IMG/VR virus record: IMGVR_UViG_3300012936_000003
Span: 1-64,000 of that record
Length of the DNA stretch: 64,000 bases
DNA from: a virus
Direction: 5' to 3' (one strand)
Shown one piece after another: positions 57,526 to 63,831 of the stretch. Each line of letters starts with the position of its first letter. Position 1 is the stretch's first letter. The notes beneath the pieces are model-generated. The model was not told the origin of the DNA and searched no databases. It was given only the letters and a program-made list of their open reading frames with translations. The position numbers and the translations under genes were made by a program.

Positions 57526-58284
57526 AATATTTTCCTCCATGTTTTGAGCATCCCCATTATCGGGGCTACTATCGTCCTCATCGGACGTATCTTCGGTTGC
57601 TGATACAACCGTTACTATTCTATCTATTTCACTGGATACACCAGTAACATTGCTTGTCGCTGAAATTAAAACGACAAATTCTGTATTAATTGGATCGTTA
57701 CTGTTTACAACATCACCCGAAGTGGTTGTAGATAGTATCGCTCCATCTAAATCATATGCTGTGGCTCCAAGATCAGAATATTCCTGACCTTGAACAACAG
57801 TTGTGGTTGCGTCTCCGTTTAAAACCAGTTCTGGTCCTGTCGTAGAGAGACGATCCACAGTGCCATCTTCCGTGTTCCACAAATATACCAACGGTGATTC
57901 GCCAGCAGTTAAGTTGACATTACCGTCCGCACCATTGTTTAATAAATTCCAAAATGTAACCTTGATTAAAGGCTGTGAACTTACACCGGACCATCCAATT
58001 TCTGTTAGATAATTACCCACATCAAAGGGGGATCCCTGTGTATATTCAGGTGGAAGGTTTTCCCACCCACTCGTCCAAGTTCTTAAAGTTCTGGATGCGG
58101 ACCAAGTGGTTCCGTTCCAAAACTGTATATTTATTCTTAGTTGAGCGTGTTGGGCTGCATCTCCGTCATGAAAATTCCATGATTGAGCGCCACCCGAGGT
58201 GTCTGCCCATGTCCACCCTAATTCAGAACTATTTGGAACTACGTTAAATGCCACTTCAAGTGGTAAATTAATTCCAATAGTCAT
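55615..58284 (-). CDS. Structural protein, first of three tandem paralogues, with extra N-terminal domain
   Basis: The 889-residue frame starts at ATG 58284 after a strong GGGAGGAT site. Residues 1-150 are Trp-rich and beta-like (GWTWADTSGGAQSWNFHDGD); 160-235 look like an Ig-like domain of the DUF5011 kind (VVQGQEYSDLGATAYDLDGA); 236-250 form an Asp/Ser-rich linker. From residue 254 (MSKFTFGNRYDLDSAEKASF) the sequence follows the plan of the two downstream paralogues: WYLRNTMADGSVRYSE, coiled coil, VNAIYAGTIDN. A second ribosome-binding site and ATG lie exactly at that junction (57525). The whole looks like a fusion of a separate adhesive domain to a paralogue, or a gene with two products. 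No signal peptide; likely an exposed virion protein. Confidence 0.8.
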   Translation of the reverse strand: MTIGINLPLEVAFNVVPNSSELGWTWADTSGGAQSWNFHDGDAAQHAQLRINIQFWNGTTWSASRTLRTWTSGWENLPPEYTQGSPFDVGNYLTEIGWSGVSSQPLIKVTFWNLLNNGADGNVNLTAGESPLVYLWNTEDGTVDRLSTTGPELVLNGDATTTVVQGQEYSDLGATAYDLDGAILSTTTSGDVVNSNDPINTEFVVLISATSNVTGVSSEIDRIVTVVSATEDTSDEDDSSPDNGDAQNMEENIMSKFTFGNRYDLDSAEKASFDNVYLTPTELVSQLQDMIDTLSQLAPSDPANIPVHGRYAVQGFPVYQSKENILSDGQDVALLDENGDFKYATLQDALLDTNESAIAVLRQAKMLWENATSFYPSNLPVDFGYFANGVADVHTETTTSKSGKDYLGGLKTMGIQSCEDINIHGDLVFDKNGDTFAFGDLITEVQFVHGVFIKYGPLVDENGDDAGYGSWNIVEDPEEINNWQNDVFFQPIDPSERGIKTIRSTDVGLELMHGVFNGTVTPPGEGFVGDSSVDFARTSINDKQSGDGRTADSLNGSRQLDGTDLLPASSPHLTPSHLTPFQAEGVSKSWSEFGVVTEIPLQNQKWYLRNTMADGSVRYSEFKPVNDLVSQVGELGSVYSVLAGMRSIKDLQDAARYMFAELGLASIDAIDDLEDKMTADMLALMQHINHVEVELGAYIKREDERIAEFALERIDDLADEVRDLESAIRFTGEAQIEDGNIPEVLSFTAELGSKMQDSDLACWKFDVSAIVNGVARGDIEAQFEARFVDMPAEEGEAVLKGIKVDVFSEGCVLMDDVNGDAISVVPTLRVNAIYAGTIDNKVSNNPKGETTEAEATPDLPLALNQSIGGADDLRKIDDLGTAGVGDQGN

Positions 58285-58427
58285 GCAATATCCTCCCGCA
58301 AATTAATGCAAACGTATTGCAAGATACACCAGTACCCTGACAAACACGAACTTTAGAATGATGTTTGCTATTTAGTGCACGTTCTATAGGGAAGAAATGT
58401 GTGCGGTTTCTCTGCTATCCATCAACG

Positions 58428-58450
58428 CTTATAATTAGTGTGTGGAAAAA
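58428..58450 (-). promoter_or_regulatory. Candidate phage promoter: TTTTTC-N5-ACTAATTATAAG (copy 1)
   Basis: The minus strand reads TTTTTC, five variable bases, then ACTAATTATAAG. The same arrangement, with identical spacing, occurs upstream of the 105-residue gene at 59377-59399. It lies about 145 bases upstream of the 889-residue gene, in the otherwise empty 200-base gap 58285-58484. TATAAG could act as a -10 element. Only two copies were found, so this is a candidate. Confidence 0.4.
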
Positions 58451-58484
58451 TGAAGCTCCCGATCCTAAAGCAGAAACTTTACGA

Positions 58485-59015
58485 TCAACCCATCACAGTG
58501 ACACGATATTGCCCAATCTCGTCGCAATGTGCCATATATAAAGTGATTTTTTCTTGTTCAATTTCTACCGATACGTCAACGATCTGATCGGAGTTGGAGG
58601 TATCCACAATCTGCACGAAAACATCTTTACTTTGGAAAGGATTTTCAACTTCGTAGATGTTGGTCCCGTGCTCATCTACGGTGTGCGATATGACGCCATC
58701 ACTGCCCATTTGAAGAACATATGAGACCTTTTGTAGAGTCTGTTCAATAATAGAAGCAACCTCTTGTTCAAGTTCTGTAAGGGCAGTCTGAAGACCATCG
58801 GTAATGGTTTCAAAAATATCTAACTGGTTAACCAAGCCCGCAATCGTTGAGTAGATATTACTCAGATTTGATTGGACGGCATTAACCTTTTGAGTAAGAA
58901 GCTGAATCTGGGAAGCGGTATCTCCAATTCCAATGGCAGAAATCTGCTTTCTTAATTTCTTCTCCAACAGTTGTCTCGTTACTGCTGAATGTACCAGTCC
59001 ATTGTTCCTACTCAT
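58485..59015 (-). CDS. Coiled-coil structural protein (176 residues)
   Basis: Residues 1-30 are basic, residues about 30-105 form a long coiled coil (SQIQLLTQKVNAVQSNLSNI, then GLQTALTELEQEVASIIEQT), and the C-terminal 70 residues are a beta-rich domain ending in ITLYMAHCDEIGQYRVTV. A trimeric coiled coil with a small C-terminal head is typical of phage fibre or whisker proteins. The short gap to the 105-residue gene (10 bases) suggests both are made together. No family recognised. Confidence 0.75.
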   Translation of the reverse strand: MSRNNGLVHSAVTRQLLEKKLRKQISAIGIGDTASQIQLLTQKVNAVQSNLSNIYSTIAGLVNQLDIFETITDGLQTALTELEQEVASIIEQTLQKVSYVLQMGSDGVISHTVDEHGTNIYEVENPFQSKDVFVQIVDTSNSDQIVDVSVEIEQEKITLYMAHCDEIGQYRVTVMG

Positions 59016-59025
59016 TTTTTACCAC

Positions 59026-59343
59026 CTACAGTAAATTGGCTCGGTTCACGTCTAAAACGCCGTCTCCCAAACTATTGCTAGAAATTCCTGTTAATTCTAC
59101 CACAGCGGTAGCGGTTCCAGCAAGAGTGAAACCAAGCACTGCAACTTCAAATCTTACAACCGAATTCGCCGGAATTGAAAAAGCGTTTCCGTCATCTCCG
59201 GCAAAGGCGATTGAACCCGGTCCAGCAGCGGTAGACACCGTGATGGCTCTAGACACTCTCTTTAATGAGTGTGATCCGGCTGCGTTAATCACCAGTGGTG
59301 TACCAGATTTTTGAAAGGTTGCTGAATTGTGTAATCCTGACAT
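59026..59343 (-). CDS. Small beta-rich protein (105 residues), possible capsid or tail decoration
   Basis: The protein is small, neutral and rich in Ala, Gly, Ser, Thr and Val (MSGLHNSATFQKSGTPLVIN, FSIPANSVVRFEVAVLGFTL). It has no long helix, signal peptide or Cys and is likely a compact beta barrel or sandwich. Small beta-rich proteins in phage structural blocks often decorate the capsid or tail. It is the first gene of the minus-strand block next to the divergent plus-strand cassette, with a good AAGGAGA site and two promoter candidates upstream. Confidence 0.75.
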   Translation of the reverse strand: MSGLHNSATFQKSGTPLVINAAGSHSLKRVSRAITVSTAAGPGSIAFAGDDGNAFSIPANSVVRFEVAVLGFTLAGTATAVVELTGISSNSLGDGVLDVNRANLL

Positions 59344-59376
59344 TATTTTGATCTCCTTGTTGGCTCACATAGCCTT

Positions 59377-59399
59377 CTTATAATTAGTTCGCTGAAAAA
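59377..59399 (-). promoter_or_regulatory. Candidate phage promoter: TTTTTC-N5-ACTAATTATAAG (copy 2)
   Basis: Second copy of the 23-base arrangement seen at 58428-58450; the two fixed parts are identical and the spacer is again five bases. It ends about 34 bases upstream of the 105-residue gene start, a normal promoter-to-start distance, within the 153-base divergent gap 59344-59496. Confidence 0.4.
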
Positions 59400-59411
59400 G
59401 TAAAAGAAAAA

Positions 59412-59419
59412 TATTTATA
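59412..59419 (-). promoter_or_regulatory. Candidate late promoter TATAAATA
   Basis: A perfect match to the T4 late-promoter octamer lies on the minus strand about 70 bases upstream of the 105-residue gene. The window also encodes a gp55-like sigma factor that would read such an element. AT-rich sequence makes chance matches likely, so this remains tentative. Confidence 0.35.
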
Positions 59420-59496
59420 TTTTCTTCTTTTTTAGTTGCACGGAGATAGTTAATTTATAAGGGATTGAAATATTAATGCTTTAGGGTGGACTATGA

Positions 59497-60414
59497 ATGG
59501 AGAGATTCATAAAACTTACTAAATTGATTGGGATTTTTACTCTATCAATAACACTTGTCGGATGCGCTAGTACAAAAGTAATTGCTCCAACTGACTCGTT
59601 CGTAAGACTTTATTCCGACCATGAACTCAACGTTTGTGCCTCAAAGAAAATAAAAGAAGATAAAGGTTGGCAATCCTCCGGAATGCCGGAATGTATACAA
59701 TACAACGTAAGAAGTTCCGCAAGCGGCTCAATCATTGACCACTATAAAGATCCAAGCACAAAAGAAGACAAGAGTCTTGTTTTGAGCGTTGCTCATTTTT
59801 GTTCTCTATCTGAAGGACAGCTAATCAACATGATACCATCCGAAGGTCTACAACAGATGGTACAGCTTGGACTATATGAAATTAAATCACACAAAATTTC
59901 TCAACAGTCTTTAACCACGATTTACAGTAAAAACTATCGTGTAATTAAGAACATTGCATCTGACGCACAGGTAGATGTTTGTCTGCTTGAATCTGAGAGG
60001 TTGCCAGTCAAGAGGTTGCCGATTTTAAAATCAAACGCAGAGTATGGTGAAAGGATCCTCAACATGGCAGCGCCGTGGGGATACTTTAACCCGCCAAATA
60101 TTTTTATTGATGAAGGTTTATATCTGGGTGAGTGTGGCAATACAAACACGTGCCTCAATTACGGCTCTTTTGCTATTTCCGGAGTATATGCTGGTCAAGG
60201 TAGCTCGGGTTCTCCAATCCTTGTCAGGAGGGCAGGTAGGTGGTATATCGCAGGTATTATTCACACAGTAAAGATTGCTCCGTTTGGCGGCACATACTTA
60301 CCAATGGGCGCTTCGGTTGAGCAAATACAGAAAGTAATTCAATCAAATTTTATTCCATACAAAAACTCTAGGGACATAGTTATTTCAGATCCCAAGGAAC
60401 CTTCCATGAAGTGA
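59497..60414 (+). CDS. Secreted trypsin-like serine protease, lipoprotein
   Basis: The 305-residue protein carries a lipoprotein signal: MERFIKLTKLIGIFTLSITL then VGC with C23 (LVGC lipobox), so it should be anchored to the host envelope facing the periplasm or outside. The trypsin-type catalytic triad is readable: H100 (SVAHFC), D160 (VDVCLL) and S237 in the GSSGSP motif, with a WYIAGIIH strand behind it. Several Cys (47, 66, 102, 162, 213, 219) could form disulfides. It is the first of three plus-strand genes in an otherwise minus-strand window, consistent with a recently acquired or separately expressed cassette. Phage-encoded surface proteases of this type are unusual. Substrate unknown; host-envelope modification or exclusion of other phages are possible. 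Confidence 0.88.
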   Translation: MERFIKLTKLIGIFTLSITLVGCASTKVIAPTDSFVRLYSDHELNVCASKKIKEDKGWQSSGMPECIQYNVRSSASGSIIDHYKDPSTKEDKSLVLSVAHFCSLSEGQLINMIPSEGLQQMVQLGLYEIKSHKISQQSLTTIYSKNYRVIKNIASDAQVDVCLLESERLPVKRLPILKSNAEYGERILNMAAPWGYFNPPNIFIDEGLYLGECGNTNTCLNYGSFAISGVYAGQGSSGSPILVRRAGRWYIAGIIHTVKIAPFGGTYLPMGASVEQIQKVIQSNFIPYKNSRDIVISDPKEPSMK

Positions 60415-61436
60415 TTAAAAATATAGCCAACTCTGTACTTGCAACAACACTTTTCTTATCAGGTTGTGTTACAGATTATGCTGTGGTCGCCCCCAAAGAA
60501 TATATTGAAGTTGTGGTTGAAGTGGAAGTGCCCGTAGAGGATACCGGAGACCACGGGTGGGACGGCGATGTTTGGGTAGATCATTTCTACCAATCAGCAT
60601 CTATGGACGGTATTGATATTCTATGGGTTATTGATCGTTCCGGTTCAATGGACATACACAATACCAGATTATTATTTGGCATTGAATCAATGCTAAACGT
60701 GTTAAACAGTCTACCAATAACAACACAGTGGAGACTCGCCATGATGAGCGCAGATGCAACAAAGAGTGTTAACGAGACACAGTTCCCTTTGACATATGGC
60801 GCAGACATTGTAGATGCAACAGACATGTTCAATGCGATTCTTGTGGGTGGATATGAAGAAGGTTTTGATGCATCATACGAATATATCATAAACAATTCAT
60901 ATTCAAGCACTTGGATGAGAAATGATGCTGCATTATTAATTGTTTTTGTTTCTGATGAACCAGAGCAGAGTTCGGGATTTACAGGAGCGTCTGACTATAT
61001 TAGTTGGCTGACAACACTCGGAAGACCACAAGTATATGTATCAAGCATTGTAAATCTTAAACCAGACGACTCAACATGCAATGGCTTAATGAGTAATGTA
61101 GGTACAGAATATATTGATGCTACAAACATGCTTAGTGGGGTTGTCGTAGACATATGTTCTGAAGATTGGAGTCCCGGCATGACAGATGCAGCAAACCAGC
61201 TAGAACCAGTGCTAAAATTCAAACTCTCTCACGAGCCATACGAAGACTCTATTGAGGTCTTTGTGGATGGTCAAATTTATGACAAAACTTTGTGGTATTA
61301 TGAATCTTCTATCAACAGCGTGATATTTACTGCGACCGATAGTGCTGGTGAACTAATAGGACCACCAGCTAGTTCTCTAGTGGAGGTTGGATATGTATAT
61401 GAAAAAGATGATGAAGAAAGCGACACAGGCAATTAA
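60411..61436 (+). CDS. Von Willebrand factor A-domain lipoprotein
   Basis: It starts with GTG at 60411, overlapping the TGA of the protease gene (GTGA), so the two are translationally coupled. The 341-residue product has a lipoprotein signal with C19 (LSGC lipobox), an acidic Val/Glu-rich linker (EVVVEVEVPVEDTG) and a VWA domain from about 65 to 260. The metal-ion-dependent adhesion site is intact: D75-x-S77-x-S79 (VIDRSGSM), and FVSDEPEQ carries a further acidic position. VWA domains bind other proteins through a metal ion. A beta-rich C-terminal part (about 265-341) follows. Together with the protease it may form a surface complex. Similar lipoproteins are common in some environmental bacteria, so acquisition from a host is plausible. 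Confidence 0.9.
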   Translation: MIKNIANSVLATTLFLSGCVTDYAVVAPKEYIEVVVEVEVPVEDTGDHGWDGDVWVDHFYQSASMDGIDILWVIDRSGSMDIHNTRLLFGIESMLNVLNSLPITTQWRLAMMSADATKSVNETQFPLTYGADIVDATDMFNAILVGGYEEGFDASYEYIINNSYSSTWMRNDAALLIVFVSDEPEQSSGFTGASDYISWLTTLGRPQVYVSSIVNLKPDDSTCNGLMSNVGTEYIDATNMLSGVVVDICSEDWSPGMTDAANQLEPVLKFKLSHEPYEDSIEVFVDGQIYDKTLWYYESSINSVIFTATDSAGELIGPPASSLVEVGYVYEKDDEESDTGN

Positions 61437-61533
61437 AAACGTTGGAGCTTTTTCAGCAGGAATGTTTGTAGGGACAGTTTACGGCTCAGTGGTTGCCGCA
61501 ATTACTTCATACGCCGTTCTATCTACTTTCTAA
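61393..61533 (+). CDS. Small membrane protein (46 residues), third gene of the plus-strand cassette
   Basis: An ATG at 61393 lies six bases after a perfect GGAGG site and overlaps the end of the VWA gene in another frame. The product begins MYMKKMMKKATQAIKNVGAF; a basic start is followed by one Gly/Ala-rich hydrophobic segment (SAGMFVGTVYGSVVAAITSY) that could span the membrane. Its stop overlaps the end of the convergent HNH gene by 11 bases. Coupling, ribosome-binding site and composition support a real gene; the second ATG at 61399 is an alternative start. Confidence 0.7.
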   Translation: MYMKKMMKKATQAIKNVGAFSAGMFVGTVYGSVVAAITSYAVLSTF

Positions 61534-62035
61534 ACCCTACAAGATAAGGTAGCCATTTCTCGTGTACCTTTTCCTTTTCAATAATATGAAACATCTGTGA
61601 GCTTGGCTGCATCGGCTGTTTTAATGGTTGCATACCTGCTTGAAATGGGAGCTTATCTCCCTTTATTTGGTTACACTTTTTACAGCACGTCACAATGTTC
61701 TCCCATGTCTTTGGACCGCCCTTGCTTCTGGGTGTCACGTGATCCAAGGTAAGTTTGTCTGTTGGGAATTGACCTCCACAATATTGACAAACGTTTCCAT
61801 CTCGCCAGAAAACATTCTTTCTATTACACTTCAGAGTTAATTTGTCCCTTTTGATATATCTGTTTAGGGAGACAACACTGGGTACTGGGAATTTTTCATA
61901 AGCAGAGTGTATAAACTCATCGTCATAAACTTCAACTATGTTTGCACGCCCCATATATATTAAACAGAAAGCCTCAAAAGAATTAATTATCTGAACAGGT
62001 CTGTATGATGAGTCTAATTTTAAAGTTCTTCTCAT
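61523..62035 (-). CDS. HNH endonuclease
   Basis: The 170-residue protein has a complete zinc-finger HNH core: CQYCG (C83, C86), LDHVTPRSKGG (D98-H99), WENIVTCCKKCN (N113, C118, C121) and N122. The metal-binding H/N/H-type residues are in place. The length and the N-terminal strand-rich domain (MRRTLKLDSSYRPVQIINSF) match free-standing bacterial and phage HNH enzymes rather than intron-borne ones. It could be a homing-type nuclease, a DNA-packaging cofactor or a restriction-like enzyme. The gene converges with the plus-strand cassette, whose last gene overlaps its stop, and has a clear AGGAGG site. Confidence 0.92.
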   Translation of the reverse strand: MRRTLKLDSSYRPVQIINSFEAFCLIYMGRANIVEVYDDEFIHSAYEKFPVPSVVSLNRYIKRDKLTLKCNRKNVFWRDGNVCQYCGGQFPTDKLTLDHVTPRSKGGPKTWENIVTCCKKCNQIKGDKLPFQAGMQPLKQPMQPSSQMFHIIEKEKVHEKWLPYLVGFRK

Positions 62036-62052
62036 CCAAACCTCCTGTTAAT

Positions 62053-62304
62053 TCAACGAACAATTTCAACATCAACTACGTCAGTGTCTGTCTCAATCCA
62101 AACTTTAGCTCCGCAACTTAAAGGCTTTTTGGAATTATACACTACCTTGGCGACAAGCTCGCCGTCCTTATTCTTGATGTGGACTTCTTTAGCGTATTTA
62201 TTTTCCTTATACGTCTTTACAGATATTACTGGATATGTTTCTGAGTTTAAAGTATTGTTTTTCCTAATGTTGTGTGCATTAACATGTATAACTTTTTTCA
62301 TCAT
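62053..62304 (-). CDS. Small beta-rich protein (83 residues), unknown function
   Basis: [20 protein letters not shown] is followed by regular beta strands ([45 protein letters not shown]) and a single Cys in PLSCGAKVW. The pattern suggests a small beta barrel. I have an impression of similar proteins in large marine phages, without function. It lies 17 bases upstream of HNH in the same direction and is preceded closely by tRNA-Pro, with a weak ribosome-binding site (TAGGAAA). Confidence 0.75.
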   Translation of the reverse strand: MMKKVIHVNAHNIRKNNTLNSETYPVISVKTYKENKYAKEVHIKNKDGELVAKVVYNSKKPLSCGAKVWIETDTDVVDVEIVR

Positions 62305-62315
62305 ATTTTCCTAAG

Positions 62316-62392
<77 letters not shown>

Positions 62393-62403
62393 ATAAATTG
62401 GCT

Positions 62404-62428
62404 GGGGTGAGGTAATTCCCATCACCCC
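62404..62428 (-). other. GC-rich hairpin between ClpP and tRNA-Pro
   Basis: GGGGTGA and TCACCCC form a perfect 7-base-pair stem with an 11-base loop, 11 bases after the ClpP stop in the direction of transcription. No T-run follows, so it is more likely a weak terminator or an RNA-processing/stability element that separates the ClpP mRNA from the tRNA. Confidence 0.5.
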
Positions 62429-62438
62429 TTGCCAAACT

Positions 62439-63053
62439 CTAGATAATCTCGTCAATCAGTCCATAACTTAAACACTTTTCTGCGTCCCACCACAGGTCAT
62501 GTTTAAGAATCTTATCTAGTTCTTTTTTTGGAATCTTTGTGTGTTCTTCATAAATTTCTTTAATGACCTTCATGAAATTGTCACAGTTTTCCATGTCATC
62601 TTTAATTTCTTCATACTTCCCCCAAAAACCGGAAGAAAGCTGATGAATAAGCATATAGGCGTGTTTATGCATCTGGCGATGACTGGCACATACACTCATA
62701 ATAGTACCAGCAGATGCAGCGCATCCATCAATAACTGATGTTACTGGTGTCTTTGATTTTAGAATATAATCAGAAGAAGATAATCCAGCAAAAACACTTC
62801 CACCGTATGAATTGATGTGTACAAAGATTCTTCCGGGATCTGTGCTTAGGGCGACAGCCCTGTTCTGAAGACTTACGTCTAGACTATGTAATGCCTTATT
62901 AAGTTCTAGGTTCTTAGCCCTGCTTACTTCTGAATAAAAATAGATTCTGTTATTGACAGTCTCTACCCTGTTGTTATCATCTGAAGAAGCATTTTCAGAT
63001 CCGCAAATTGCAGATTCTTTCTTTGAACTTAACCAGTGAATATCTTTTTTCAT
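62439..63053 (-). CDS. ClpP-like serine protease (family S14)
   Basis: The 204-residue protein keeps the ClpP core and triad: S114 (GCAASAGTIMSVCA), H137 (YMLIHQLSSGFWG) and D186 (KHDLWWDAEKCLSYGLID). The oligomerisation-region strand IFVHINSYGGSVFAGL is present. It has a 30-residue N-terminal extension and many Cys. ClpP rings normally need an AAA+ partner (ClpX or ClpA) for unfolding; none is encoded in this window, so it may use the host's. Phage ClpP-like enzymes can also act as prohead proteases, but no capsid gene is near. Instead it lies between two tRNAs, about 400 bases from tmRNA, whose ALAA tag is the kind ClpXP degrades. Clear AAGGAG site. Confidence 0.93.
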   Translation of the reverse strand: MKKDIHWLSSKKESAICGSENASSDDNNRVETVNNRIYFYSEVSRAKNLELNKALHSLDVSLQNRAVALSTDPGRIFVHINSYGGSVFAGLSSSDYILKSKTPVTSVIDGCAASAGTIMSVCASHRQMHKHAYMLIHQLSSGFWGKYEEIKDDMENCDNFMKVIKEIYEEHTKIPKKELDKILKHDLWWDAEKCLSYGLIDEII

Positions 63054-63080
63054 CGTTTCTCCTTATTGTCGTTGAAAAAG

Positions 63081-63157
63081 TGGCACGCCCGAGAGGACTT
63101 GAACCTCTAACCCTCGGTTTAGAAGACCGATGCTCTATCCAGTTGAGCTACGGGCGC
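63081..63157 (-). tRNA. tRNA-Arg (anticodon UCU)
   Basis: Seventy-seven bases with CCA encoded. The acceptor stem pairs GCGCCCG with CGGGCGT (first pair G-U). The anticodon stem CGGT/ACCG encloses TCTTCTAAA-type loop with anticodon TCT, reading AGA/AGG. The T-arm GGTTCAAGTCC is intact. AGA is a common arginine codon in AT-rich phages. Confidence 0.97.
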
Positions 63158-63201
63158 ATATCTTTCTATTAATATAACACGAGTTGCAGCAATTGTCAAA
63201 T

Positions 63202-63244
63202 AAAAAAACTACCTTACAGACAAAAAATCTCATAAGGTAGTTTT
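63202..63244 (-). terminator. Rho-independent terminator after the small membrane protein gene
   Basis: On the minus strand AAAACTACCTTA and TAAGGTAGTTTT form a 12-base-pair stem with a 19-base-region loop, followed by a T-rich tail (TTTTTTTA). It ends the transcript carrying tmRNA and the 56-residue gene, before tRNA-Arg and ClpP. Confidence 0.85.
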
Positions 63245-63271
63245 CAAAAGTTCGGACATCAAAGAATTTAA

Positions 63272-63442
63272 TTATTCTTCTTCTACAGCGTCTTTAGCTT
63301 TTCCTAGTAGCTTCGCAACTGATGCACGAAGTTTTCCCACAGGACTAATCATGTGCTCTAAAATAAGACCGGTGCTTAGACCAATGGTCAGAGTAATTGA
63401 ATGAGCGGCTACGAATTCTACAATTTGGTTTAAAGTTTCCAT
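63272..63442 (-). CDS. Small single-helix membrane protein (56 residues)
   Basis: The start is ATG 63442 (METLNQIVEFVAAHSITLTI) preceded by AGAGGAAACTATT; an upstream in-frame ATG would lie inside the tmRNA 3' end and is not credible. One hydrophobic segment (about residues 12-31, ITLTIGLSTGLILEHM) is followed by a basic/acidic helix (GKLRASVAKLLGKAKDAVEE). It is directly downstream of tmRNA in the transcript and upstream of a terminator. Function unknown. Confidence 0.72.
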   Translation of the reverse strand: METLNQIVEFVAAHSITLTIGLSTGLILEHMISPVGKLRASVAKLLGKAKDAVEEE

Positions 63443-63462
63443 AATAGTTTCCTCTTTTTTGT

Positions 63463-63831
63463 TGGTGGAGGTGGTGGGAGTTGAACCCACGTCCGCAATA
63501 GTTTTAATATCAAGTCATTCACAAGTTTATTTAGTTTACTATCACAAACTAACAAAGATAGACAGAAAATCCCGGTGCTTACTGCCCTGTTGCACTCCAC
63601 CTATAAATAGGGAACCATTTTGGTTTTGTTTGTTTCAGTGGAACCACCCACTTAATCAGCTTTGGTTACAAGGTTGCTGATCACCCCGTCGCATCAATAC
63701 TGTTTAAGCAGCAAGTGCGAAGTCAACGTTGTCGTTGGCATTTAAAGTTTTGCTACACTGTCAAGCTATGTGTTGCCGTTAGCTACTTGCACTCTCAACC
63801 TCTACTACCCCGTCAAATCCACGTCACCCCC
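63463..63831 (-). ncRNA. ssrA: tmRNA (transfer-messenger RNA)
   Basis: The 369-base RNA has all the readable tmRNA hallmarks. Its 5' end is GGGGGTGACGTGGATTTGAC and its 3' end GGAGTTCAACTCC...CACCTCCACCA with CCA encoded. The seven-pair acceptor stem GGGGGTG/CACCTCC contains the G3-U70 pair required by alanyl-tRNA synthetase, with A as discriminator. The T-arm is GTGGG-TTCAACT-CCCAC. The internal reading frame encodes the tag ANDNVDFALAA followed by TAA. tmRNA frees stalled ribosomes and adds this peptide, whose ALAA end marks the product for ClpXP-type proteases. It lies in a phage gene context rather than beside host smpB. The pseudoknots were not drawn. Confidence 0.97.
63704..63739 (-). 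other. tmRNA tag reading frame (ANDNVDFALAA-stop)
   Basis: Codons GCC AAC GAC AAC GTT GAC TTC GCA CTT GCT GCT TAA encode an 11-residue tag. The ALAA ending is the canonical proteolysis signal. The stop is followed by AACAG in the tmRNA body. Confidence 0.95.

Noticed and set aside
63459-63680. Plus-strand frame starting MLVEVVGVEPTSAIVL
   Set aside because: It is the reverse complement of the tmRNA 3' end, a well-known false gene call at tRNA and tmRNA loci.
63463-63831. tmRNA taken as evidence of bacterial chromosome
   Set aside because: The neighbours are phage-type throughout, gene packing is unbroken and no smpB or other host gene flanks it.
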